A stretch of 64,000 bases of DNA. Origin: Clostridium sp. C8-1-8. GTDB lineage: Bacteria; Bacillota; Clostridia; Clostridiales; Clostridiaceae. Location of the stretch: positions 1 through 64,000 of the forward strand of contig NZ_JAABNO010000009.1 in assembly GCF_009928445.1 (NCBI RefSeq). Direction: 5' to 3'. A program made the translations under genes and the position numbers. Of this stretch, positions 49,663 to 57,497 are shown piece after piece. The notes under the pieces were generated by a model that was not told where the DNA came from, did no database searches, and saw only the letters and a list, made by a program, of their open reading frames with translations. Position 1 is the first letter of the stretch, and the number at the start of each line of letters is the position of its first letter.

Positions 49663-52179
49663 TTAGTGTCCATAAAAAGGAGTTATTTCTATTAGTCTAA
49701 CTTCATGAGGTTCTAATTCTGCAGTTATTGTAAATGAATTATTTTCAGAAGAAAGTACTTTTTTCTGAATCCTTGGAAGGGAGGCAGCTTTTAAATACTG
49801 GATATCATTTTCATTTTCTAAGGGAAGACCGCCCAATTCAAGCCATTTGTCAAAGGAGCTACCATAGTTTTTATTCACAATAGTTTCTGTTAACTTGTAA
49901 TCAGCTTCAGGAAGATTTACAAGTGGGAGAATAACTTTTAGAATATGAGGTTTTGGAAATGGTGTATATCGCTTGTCAAAGGTCATATCAAATACTTGGC
50001 CTGATGAATATAATTTTGAATAATGCTGATAGTTGTATAACATTATCTGAATTGAATCTCCATCTGTGGTTATAAAGAAGCCATTTCCTTTCTTAAGCAA
50101 ATTGTCCCCTAGTTTATTGAGCATTTGAAAGACATAATAGTGAGATTTTTTTATTCTATTATAAGTAAAAATACCTTGTCCTCCATGAAATAGTTGATTT
50201 TTCATCTTCACTTCTTCAGTAAAATCTGATATTTGCCAGTAACCAAAACTTTCGATGGCATCATAATTTTCTAAGATGTTTTTAGCAATATAGGCAGATT
50301 TATATACAGTATCATTTAATAACTCATTCTGAGATATTGAAGAATTCCAGCCAATTAGGTATAGTTTATCAAGGTCATAATTATATTCTTTCAATCTTTT
50401 CTTTATTGCTTGAATGGATTCTTTTAAAGCATCTTTAGATTCAAGATAAACAAGATATTTTTTTATTTCACTATGAGTTTTTCGTGAAATAGTTGTAGCA
50501 TCTTCTCCAGATAAATTCATAGGATAAAAATGCATATTTATGAAATCAGGCAAGCAATCATTTAACTTACAAAATTCCATGAAGTTATCAAGCCAATTAT
50601 TTGAGCCCATCAGTGTGTTTGAAAAAACAGGTGAGCTCCCAAAGCGAATATTAGGGTTAACTCTTTTTACTGTGGTATAGGTCTGTTTATAAAAATTGAA
50701 AAAGTCATCTCTATCTTCAAAGCCAAACATTTTTATAACATCAGGTTCGTTCCATAAGAAAAATGGCCAGGTTTCAACTTCTTTCTTACCATAACGTGAA
50801 ATGAAATGTTTGACTAGTTTTTCAATAGTATAATTCCATTTTTTCATGCTTTTTGGCAGGGAAATAATTGAATTAATAAAGAACATTGTACGTTCGGGTT
50901 CATTTGCAAGTTCTTTTGGCATAAATGAAAGCTCTATAAATGGTTTTAAGTTTATGGAAAGAAGAAAATCTATTACTAAGTCAATATAGGTAAAACATAG
51001 TTCAGGTTCACCATTTTCATTTTCAGAATAAAACATCATCTCGTCATCCAATAATCCATGAAATCGAATATATTCAAATCTAATATCCTGCTGTAATTCG
51101 CTAAGTATATGCTGTATTTCAGAAATAAGTATGTGTTTCGCCTTTCCAATACAAGTAAGAGTCTTAAAGGTGTGCCGAAGGGCCATTCCTTTTATAGATA
51201 TGTCAATTGGGTCTATTTCATGAATTGTAGTATTAGTCTTACTTTCTGATGAGATAATATCTCTGTCAAGATAACTTACTAAGTGATTAAATGAAGTATT
51301 ATGGCGTAGGGCATAATAATTTATACTTTCATTCATAGTTTTATTTTTAGTAAAAGCCAGCTTATCAATTTCTTTGCGATAGTTGCTTGGTAGACTATTA
51401 TATTTATTTTTAAATGCGGAAACAAAGGAACGGGTATTTGAAAAACCATTTTTTTCAGCAATATGGTCAATTTTTAAATTAGGATCACCTAAGTCTTTTA
51501 TTGCATGAGAAAGTCTCACATCCGTTAAATATTCGCTAAAACTAATACCTATAAATTTCTTGAAAATGGTTGAAATATACGGAATAGATAAATAGAATGT
51601 CTCAGCTACATTATTTAATGATATTTTTTCTTTATAATTTTTAGTTATATAAGTTAGTATACTCTTGATTCTTTCTGAATTCTTATTGGTATCACTGTAG
51701 TTTGTAGTATCATCTACTTTAAAATCGTTAGTTAATATGTATAGCAGTTCATAAATATAGGATTTATTTAAAAGTTCAATATTATCTTCAGGATTAGTAT
51801 TAGATTTTACTATCAAAGCAAGAAGTCGCTTTAATGGAATAAATTTTTCCTTGTCTTCTTCAATAGATGAGTTACAGTCGTATCTATTTTGAGAGAGGCG
51901 ACAAATCTCAGGGTCTAGCGCAGAAATATCTATTTTTAATGATAATATTTCACATTCATTACCATATAAAGCATGAACATCAAACATATTTATAAGAATA
52001 ATATCATCTTCATGTAAGTTATACTGTACATTTCGGCACTGAACTTTAACGTCTCCAGATAATACGTATATTAGTTCTATACTTTGGTGCCAATAACGTT
52101 CTAAGCTTTCCACAGCTAGTACAGAAAAATCCATAGATGAAGAAGTTTTAAAATTTAAAAGCTCTTGAGTTATATTCAT
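49663..52179 (-). CDS. AraC regulator fused to a GH39-like domain lacking the nucleophile
   Basis: 838 residues. Cupin-like N-terminus (about 1-150), AraC helix-turn-helix pair (about 175-285: KISLNNVAETFYLSIPYIST and DHIAEKNGFSNTRSFVSAF), then a GH39 beta-xylosidase-like domain (about 335-820). The acid/base Glu is present in FFLWNEPDV (near 479), but the nucleophile motif, normally LTEWNSS, reads LIGWNSS with Gly at about 610. It is therefore probably a sugar sensor rather than an enzyme. Start ATG after GGAGG; an upstream in-frame ATG (52222) has no RBS. No sugar transporter gene is adjacent. Confidence 0.88.
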   Translation of the reverse strand: MNITQELLNFKTSSSMDFSVLAVESLERYWHQSIELIYVLSGDVKVQCRNVQYNLHEDDIILINMFDVHALYGNECEILSLKIDISALDPEICRLSQNRYDCNSSIEEDKEKFIPLKRLLALIVKSNTNPEDNIELLNKSYIYELLYILTNDFKVDDTTNYSDTNKNSERIKSILTYITKNYKEKISLNNVAETFYLSIPYISTIFKKFIGISFSEYLTDVRLSHAIKDLGDPNLKIDHIAEKNGFSNTRSFVSAFKNKYNSLPSNYRKEIDKLAFTKNKTMNESINYYALRHNTSFNHLVSYLDRDIISSESKTNTTIHEIDPIDISIKGMALRHTFKTLTCIGKAKHILISEIQHILSELQQDIRFEYIRFHGLLDDEMMFYSENENGEPELCFTYIDLVIDFLLSINLKPFIELSFMPKELANEPERTMFFINSIISLPKSMKKWNYTIEKLVKHFISRYGKKEVETWPFFLWNEPDVIKMFGFEDRDDFFNFYKQTYTTVKRVNPNIRFGSSPVFSNTLMGSNNWLDNFMEFCKLNDCLPDFINMHFYPMNLSGEDATTISRKTHSEIKKYLVYLESKDALKESIQAIKKRLKEYNYDLDKLYLIGWNSSISQNELLNDTVYKSAYIAKNILENYDAIESFGYWQISDFTEEVKMKNQLFHGGQGIFTYNRIKKSHYYVFQMLNKLGDNLLKKGNGFFITTDGDSIQIMLYNYQHYSKLYSSGQVFDMTFDKRYTPFPKPHILKVILPLVNLPEADYKLTETIVNKNYGSSFDKWLELGGLPLENENDIQYLKAASLPRIQKKVLSSENNSFTITAELEPHEVRLIEITPFYGH

Positions 52180-52477
52180 AAAATACCTCCATAGTAATGA
52201 AATAGTGCTTAATTTACAAAACATTATAATTTATGACACTATCAATAAAGAATTATAACATATAAAAAACTAATATATGAATGGTAGTGTAAAAATTTAA
52301 TATTATGACTGCAACATTTAATGAAAAAATATAAAAACTCAATTTTTAAGAAAAAAATGCATAGAAAATTGCAGTTAATTGATTATGAAGTAAGATTTTT
52401 TATGAAATATTTAATTGTTAAAATGTTAGTGAAAGAAAAATAGTGTATATATTCATACATCAGTGGAGGCATTCAAT

Positions 52478-53413
52478 ATGAAAATTTTAGGAATTTCAGG
52501 TGGAAGAAAAGATAGTAACAACGATGCAATGTGTAAAGAAGCTTTAATAGCAGCTAAAGAAATGGGAGCTGAAGTTGAGTTTATAAGATTATTAGATTTA
52601 GATATAAAGCATTGTACAGGCTGTACGGCTTGCGTTAATTCACTTATGAGCGGTAAAGGAAATATGTGTGTATTAAAAGATGATTTTGATTGGTTATTAG
52701 ATAAGATGCTAGATGCAGATGGAATAATCTTTGCTAATCCTATTTTCTGTAAAGGGGCTCCAAGCATGTTCCTTACTATAAGAGATCGTTTTGGGCCAAG
52801 AATGGATAGAGGTAACAATGTTGTAGCCGATAAAATTGCTAAAGAAACAGGCGGCAAAGCTATAGATCCAAGAATATTAAAAGATAAAGTGGTTTCATAT
52901 ATTGGTATAGGCGGTTCAGATTGGATTACAGCATTCCAATGTGATTCAGGAATTCAATCATTAACACCTATGTGGAAGGTTATAAATAACGAAGTATTTC
53001 CTTGGTCTACGGGTATAATTGTAGATGATGATAAAGTTGCAAGAGTACATGAGATAGGTACTAATCTTGCAAAAGCTGCAAAGGATATTGAAAATGCTTC
53101 CTATAAGGGAGAAGAAGGGGTTTGTCCTCACTGTCATAGCAGAAACTTCTTCTTAGACAGAGAATCAACTCACGCTGTTTGCTGCCTATGTGGTATTGAA
53201 GGAGAAGTTAAAATCGTTGATGGCAAAGTGAGATTTGAATTCCCAGAAGAACAATTAGACCATGCTCATGACACGCTATCTGGAAAGTTCATTCATGCAG
53301 ATGATATCAAAAAGACAGTTGCAACTACTATGAGCTTAAAGAAATCAGAGGAATATAAAACACGTGTAGAAAACTATAAAAACTTTATTGCGGCAAGTAA
53401 ACCAACAAGATAA
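52478..53413 (+). CDS. Flavodoxin-like NAD(P)H-dependent reductase with a Cys motif
   Basis: 311 residues. Residues 1-200: flavodoxin-like fold (MKILGISGGRKDSNND, GIIFANPIFCKGAPSMFLTIRDRFGP) of the iron-sulfur flavoprotein/FMN_red group, with HCTGCTACVNS near residue 48-58. Residues about 220-250 carry CPHCHS and CCLCG, a zinc-ribbon-like pair of knuckles. A member of the NADPH-dependent reductases seen next to aromatic or nitrile metabolism in anaerobes; the function is unknown. ATG 52478 after TGGAGG. Single gene with terminator. Confidence 0.85.
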   Translation: MKILGISGGRKDSNNDAMCKEALIAAKEMGAEVEFIRLLDLDIKHCTGCTACVNSLMSGKGNMCVLKDDFDWLLDKMLDADGIIFANPIFCKGAPSMFLTIRDRFGPRMDRGNNVVADKIAKETGGKAIDPRILKDKVVSYIGIGGSDWITAFQCDSGIQSLTPMWKVINNEVFPWSTGIIVDDDKVARVHEIGTNLAKAAKDIENASYKGEEGVCPHCHSRNFFLDRESTHAVCCLCGIEGEVKIVDGKVRFEFPEEQLDHAHDTLSGKFIHADDIKKTVATTMSLKKSEEYKTRVENYKNFIAASKPTR

Positions 53414-53426
53414 TATGTAAACCTAG

Positions 53427-53472
53427 AAAAGGCAAGTGATTTTTAATGCATAAAAATTACTTGCCTTTTATT
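53427..53472 (+). terminator. Terminator before the lanthipeptide cluster
   Basis: A roughly 18-bp stem (AAAAGGCAAGTGATTTTT arm, one wobble) followed by ATTATTTTT. It separates the reductase gene from the cluster; the cluster promoter must lie in 53473-53625. Confidence 0.85.
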
Positions 53473-53625
53473 ATTTTTAAATATGATACGAATGTAAAAA
53501 AAAGGTTCTATTGTTAAAAACATATATAATATTTGATGTGGAAATTACATAAGTGTTTAAAAAATATATATATTTAATGTAAAAAGTATAAAAATAAAAA
53601 ATAATAGTTACAAATAGAACATCAA

Positions 53626-54912
53626 ATGGTAAAATATAGAAAAGGAGATGATTGGAAAATATTTAAAAAAGTTATTTTTTTTGGATGGCAGACACAAAGC
53701 AACTTTAATGCTGTTTTTCCTATTTTGGAAGGCTTATTAAGAAAGAATGTAAAGATAGATTATTTTGGGTTTAAAGAATACAAAAAAAATGTAGAGGACT
53801 TAGGAATTGAATTTCATGAATATTTAAATATAGATGAAATTTTAAAGTGGGTCTATGAGTCAAATGTAAAGGATTACGAAGTTGAAGAAGTCATAAAAAA
53901 TAGTTGCGAGTTTAAAGAAAGACTTTTGTATATGTTTAAGGAGATGGCTGAATATAACTACAATGAGATATTACAAATAAAACCGGATATAATTTTTAGA
54001 GATTATTCAGCTATAAATGGAAAAATAGTTTCTGGAATGTTAGGTAAAAAAACTGTTGGAGTTAATTGTCTTATAACTTTACCTAATGCTGAAGTGAGGA
54101 AGAATCCAATAAAATTATATGGCTTATTTAATTCTGTAAACCTGGAAAAGGTAATCCCAATAGAAGGTAGTAACTTTTATGAGGAAATTATAAAAAGACA
54201 TATAGAGATAAGTAAAAAGCTAGGTATAACGTATATAAACCCTGTTAGTATCGTTGATGGAGAAGATGATATTAATATATGCTTTGGAGGAAACTTAGTG
54301 CAACCAGAAGTGATGGGGGGAGATAAAGAATACCTAATAGCAAAACCTATATTGAAAAATATGTATCCTGATGGTGTTGAAGATGAGAGAATAAATGAAT
54401 TTCTTCACAGTGATAAGAAATTAATCTATTTAGCTACAGGATCAATGATAAAAGCAAAGAATAGTTTTTACAATTTAGTCATAAACGCCATAAAAAAAAC
54501 AGATTACAACTTAATAATTTCAATCCCAAATATAAAGAAAAGTTATAAGGTTGAACTTCCTAAAAATGTAGTAGTGAGAAGTAATTTGAATCAGCAGGAG
54601 ATACTTAGGAGATGCGATTTATTTATAACTGCTGGAGGATATAACAGTATTTGTGAGTCAATAAGTAACTTAGTGCCAATGTTAGTTAATCCTTTAATTA
54701 ACGATCAGATGTATAATGCATATAAAATTGAAGAACTAGGGATAGGAAAGCATATAAATGAAAATGAAATTTCTAAAGATGAATTTATACAATGCATTAA
54801 TGAGCTTATTAGTAATAAATTTTACAAAGACAATTTATTAAAAGTTAAAGAGAATTTTGAAAAGTCTTTAAGTATAGATGAAATATTAGACTATGTTATT
54901 TCAAAGATATAA
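53626..54912 (+). CDS. GT1-type glycosyltransferase (MGT/YjiC-like)
   Basis: 428 residues, GT-B fold glycosyltransferase that would transfer a nucleotide-activated sugar to a small molecule or peptide. N-terminal domain: KKVIFFGWQTQSNFNAVFPI. C-terminal donor-binding domain: IYLATGSM and DLFITAGGYNSICESISNLVPMLVNPLINDQMYNA, matching the macrolide-glycosyltransferase pattern (usually HGG; here AGG). Start codon is uncertain: ATG 53626 has no RBS, while AAAGGAG at 53641 precedes no in-frame ATG/GTG/TTG. First gene of the lanthipeptide cluster, 15 bp before lanC, which makes the modified peptide a likely acceptor. Confidence 0.85.
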   Translation: MVKYRKGDDWKIFKKVIFFGWQTQSNFNAVFPILEGLLRKNVKIDYFGFKEYKKNVEDLGIEFHEYLNIDEILKWVYESNVKDYEVEEVIKNSCEFKERLLYMFKEMAEYNYNEILQIKPDIIFRDYSAINGKIVSGMLGKKTVGVNCLITLPNAEVRKNPIKLYGLFNSVNLEKVIPIEGSNFYEEIIKRHIEISKKLGITYINPVSIVDGEDDINICFGGNLVQPEVMGGDKEYLIAKPILKNMYPDGVEDERINEFLHSDKKLIYLATGSMIKAKNSFYNLVINAIKKTDYNLIISIPNIKKSYKVELPKNVVVRSNLNQQEILRRCDLFITAGGYNSICESISNLVPMLVNPLINDQMYNAYKIEELGIGKHINENEISKDEFIQCINELISNKFYKDNLLKVKENFEKSLSIDEILDYVISKI

Positions 54913-54927
54913 AAGGAAGAATTAAAA

Positions 54928-56208
54928 ATGTATAAAGAGGAAATTCGTGATTTTATTTTGAAATTATTAAATATCGTAACAGACATTGATAATTTTGAAG
55001 AAAAAATGAATTTATGTGCATCTTGGGAACAGTATTTCTTATATTCAGGATATCCAGAAATAATATTATATCTTTCTCAAGTTGAAGAAGATTTGATAAA
55101 TAGAAAATTCGATGTTGCGTTAAGACACTATATAGGACAATTTAAGAAAAATATTCAAGTATCACAGCCATATTTAAAGAATAAAACTGGAATGCTTTAT
55201 GGATATTGTGGTATAGGACTTATGCTTTTGGAGCTACGAAAGAATGGAATGAAAGTAGAAAAACTTCTTAATTCTGTAAATGAAATCGTTTATAGTATAA
55301 TAATAAAAAAAATTCAGAGAGCTGAGAAAAGTTTAGAAAACTACGATATAAGCTATGAGGACTATGATTGCATAGAAGGACTAGCATCATCCTTAAGATA
55401 TTTAGTTGAATTCAAGGAAAGTGATAAGTTCAATATGCTTATCAATAAAGTACTTAAATATCTTGTGAATTTGACTAAATGTAATAAGTATGACTATCCC
55501 AACTATTATGTGAAACCTGGCAGATTAGATGAATTAAGAAAAAGAAGAAATCCAAATGGGATTATAGATTATGGAATGGCTCATGGACTAGCAGGAATTT
55601 TAAGTTCATTGGCAATAGTAAAAATAAATGGCTTTGAAGTTATTGGAATGGAAGAAGCCATAAGCACTTTATTACAAGAGTTGAAAAGCAGTATGAAGAA
55701 TATTAATGGAATAAATTATTGGCCAAGCATTTTAAGTATAGATGATTATTTAAACAATAAATTTAATGACTATAATTTAGACGATTATGGATGGTGCTAT
55801 GGAGTAACAGGAGTAGCAAGAGCAATGTATTTAGGTGGACAAGCCTTAAATGATCCTACATATATTGAATTAGCTATTGATACTTTTAAGCAAGTGAGTA
55901 TAAACCTTGAAAGAGTAAATATGAGTACTTACATAATATGCCATGGTTATTCAGGCGTATTAGTAATACTTAATGAAATGTATGAAGATACAAAAGTGGA
56001 AGCAATAAAGGAAGCTGCTGATGTAATTGTAAATAAAATATTGGAGTGGTTACAGTCAAGTAAAGTCTTAGAAGACTTAAACAAAACTGAGTCTAGAGGA
56101 GAATCTAGCATTGACCTGTGGGAAGGTATTATTGGAATAGCACTGGCACTTATAAATTACAATAATAAGTCAAAGGACGTTATAGCTAAGTTAATGTTAG
56201 TAAGGTGA
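54928..56208 (+). CDS. LanC-type lanthionine cyclase
   Basis: Zinc enzyme that adds Cys thiols onto dehydrated Ser/Thr to close thioether rings; 426 residues, alpha/alpha toroid. The zinc ligands are Cys290 in WCYGVTG and Cys338-His339 in IICHGYSG. Other LanC motifs: YGYCGIGLMLLEL, MAHGLAGILSSLAIV and LWEGIIGIALALI. RBS GGAAGAA. Directly follows the glycosyltransferase. A terminator-like hairpin stands between it and the precursor gene. Confidence 0.95.
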   Translation: MYKEEIRDFILKLLNIVTDIDNFEEKMNLCASWEQYFLYSGYPEIILYLSQVEEDLINRKFDVALRHYIGQFKKNIQVSQPYLKNKTGMLYGYCGIGLMLLELRKNGMKVEKLLNSVNEIVYSIIIKKIQRAEKSLENYDISYEDYDCIEGLASSLRYLVEFKESDKFNMLINKVLKYLVNLTKCNKYDYPNYYVKPGRLDELRKRRNPNGIIDYGMAHGLAGILSSLAIVKINGFEVIGMEEAISTLLQELKSSMKNINGINYWPSILSIDDYLNNKFNDYNLDDYGWCYGVTGVARAMYLGGQALNDPTYIELAIDTFKQVSINLERVNMSTYIICHGYSGVLVILNEMYEDTKVEAIKEAADVIVNKILEWLQSSKVLEDLNKTESRGESSIDLWEGIIGIALALINYNNKSKDVIAKLMLVR

Positions 56209-56285
56209 CATATATCGCAATAATTTATAATTATTAATTTGCCTTTTAGTATTTAGAGCTTATATATAGGTATTTTTAGGTGAAA

Positions 56286-56324
56286 AAAAATCACTAATGA
56301 AACAACATTAGGGGTTTTTATATA
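56286..56324 (+). terminator. Hairpin between lanC and the precursor gene
   Basis: AAAAATCACTAATG pairs with CATTAGGGGTTTTT (one mismatch, one wobble) around AAACAA, with T-run. It could end the GT1-lanC transcript, with a TATAAAT sequence right after it as a possible -10 of a separate precursor transcript. Confidence 0.6.
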
Positions 56325-56350
56325 AATATTATATTTAGGAGGTATTTATC

Positions 56351-56506
56351 ATGAACAGAAAAGACATTGAAGAAATGGAGTTGGATCTTGACTTCGAATT
56401 AGGTTCTGAACTAACAGAGGAAGAGGAAATAGGAATAGTTGGAGGAAAGACATTAGCAAAGCACACTTATAGCGATTATTGTGTACCTGGTGGATATTGC
56501 GGCTAA
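56351..56506 (+). CDS. Lanthipeptide precursor (LanA), double-glycine leader
   Basis: 51-residue precursor peptide. The acidic leader (MNRKDIEEMELDLDFELGS, then ELTEEEEIGIVGG) ends in Gly-Gly at 31-32, the cut site of C39-type exporters. The core of 19 residues, KTLAKHTYSDYCVPGGYCG, contains Thr2, Thr7, Ser9, Cys12 and Cys18 (core numbering), so at most two thioether rings can form, with one spare hydroxyl residue. Tyr8, Tyr11, Tyr17 and any unused Ser/Thr are possible sugar acceptors. ATG after TTAGGAGG. It lies between lanC and the GT2 gene and has hairpins on both sides. No similarity to a known lantibiotic recognised. Confidence 0.92.
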   Translation: MNRKDIEEMELDLDFELGSELTEEEEIGIVGGKTLAKHTYSDYCVPGGYCG

Positions 56507-56526
56507 TAGTCTTTCACCAAAAAACT

Positions 56527-56560
56527 TTAGGGCAAAAGAAATTTCTTTTGTCCTAATATT
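56527..56560 (+). terminator. Attenuator after the precursor gene
   Basis: A 15-bp stem with one G-U pair and nearly no loop (TTAGGGCAAAAGAAA / TTTCTTTTGTCCTAA), then TATTTTAT. In peptide clusters such leaky hairpins raise precursor over enzyme levels. Confidence 0.6.
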
Positions 56561-56582
56561 TTATAGAGATTCTGGAGGGGTT

Positions 56583-57497
56583 ATGGAGTACTTAGCATCG
56601 GTTATTATACCTACATACAACAGAGAAAAGTTACTGTATGAAACCTTATACAGCTTAGAAAATCAGAGTTTAAGTAAAGATAAGTTTGAAGTTATAGTTT
56701 GTGATGATGGATCAAGCGATAGGACTAGAGAAGTTGTAGAGTTATTTAGAAACAGTATAAATGTAAAATATTTTTTCCAAGAGGATAATGGCTTTAGAGT
56801 AGCAAAAGCAAGAAATGTTGGAATAGAAAATTCAGATGGAGATATATGTATATTTATAGATTCAGGCTGTATAGCCAATAAGGCTTTTATCGAAGAACAC
56901 ATAAATTTCCATACAGGTCTAAAAGATGTAGTAATAGGGGATGTGGTTGGATTTTCGCAGATAGATGATAAAAAAGTAGATATTATTAAGTCATATAATA
57001 GAAGATATATTGAGGAAAGTATTGAGAAGATAAAAAGTAATGAAGGTAATGATATAAGGGAATCTCTATATAAAAAACTAGGAGAGAATATAGAGTTATG
57101 GCCGGCACCTTGGGTTATATGCTGGAGTGGAAACTTATCAGTTAGAAAAGATTTTTTAAAGCAATGTGGAGGATTTGATGAATGGTTTGATACTTGGGGT
57201 GGAGAAGACACCGACTTAGGAATTAATTTGTTTATGAATGACGTGATTTATAAATTAAATAGAAGAGCTATAGCTATACATTTTCCACATAAGAAAACTA
57301 ATTCTTTTAAAGAGAATCCATACTTAGCATATAAGGAACAAATTAAGAAAAGAAGGTATATCCATGATAAATATAAACTGTTTGAGACTTTGGCGTATAT
57401 ATATGTAGACACAAATGATTTAAATGATTTTGTTGAGAAGTATAGAGAATTTAAATTAGAAACAGGTGGTACTTATGAAGGAAAACGAACAGTATAA
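56583..57497 (+). CDS. Family 2 glycosyltransferase
   Basis: 304 residues, GT-A fold. Start ATG 56583 after TGGAGGGG; the longer frame overlapping the precursor gene is not credible. Donor site: VIIPTYNREKLL and VIVCDDGSSDRT; the metal motif is IDSG in place of DxD; ARNVGIENSDGD; C-terminal catalytic region FDTWGGEDTDLGINLF resembles the GGED motif of galactosyl/GalNAc transferases. It overlaps lanB by 23 bp. Together with the GT1 enzyme it suggests a disaccharide or two sugars on the peptide. Confidence 0.88.
   Translation: MEYLASVIIPTYNREKLLYETLYSLENQSLSKDKFEVIVCDDGSSDRTREVVELFRNSINVKYFFQEDNGFRVAKARNVGIENSDGDICIFIDSGCIANKAFIEEHINFHTGLKDVVIGDVVGFSQIDDKKVDIIKSYNRRYIEESIEKIKSNEGNDIRESLYKKLGENIELWPAPWVICWSGNLSVRKDFLKQCGGFDEWFDTWGGEDTDLGINLFMNDVIYKLNRRAIAIHFPHKKTNSFKENPYLAYKEQIKKRRYIHDKYKLFETLAYIYVDTNDLNDFVEKYREFKLETGGTYEGKRTV

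Noticed and set aside
56481..56582. Longer N-terminus for the GT2 enzyme overlapping the precursor gene
   Set aside because: No RBS, crosses the attenuator hairpin, and homology-like sequence begins only at 56583.
56663..57211. 182-codon ORF antisense to the GT2 gene
   Set aside because: Ser/Pro-rich mirror of the glycosyltransferase frame; no RBS or known domain.
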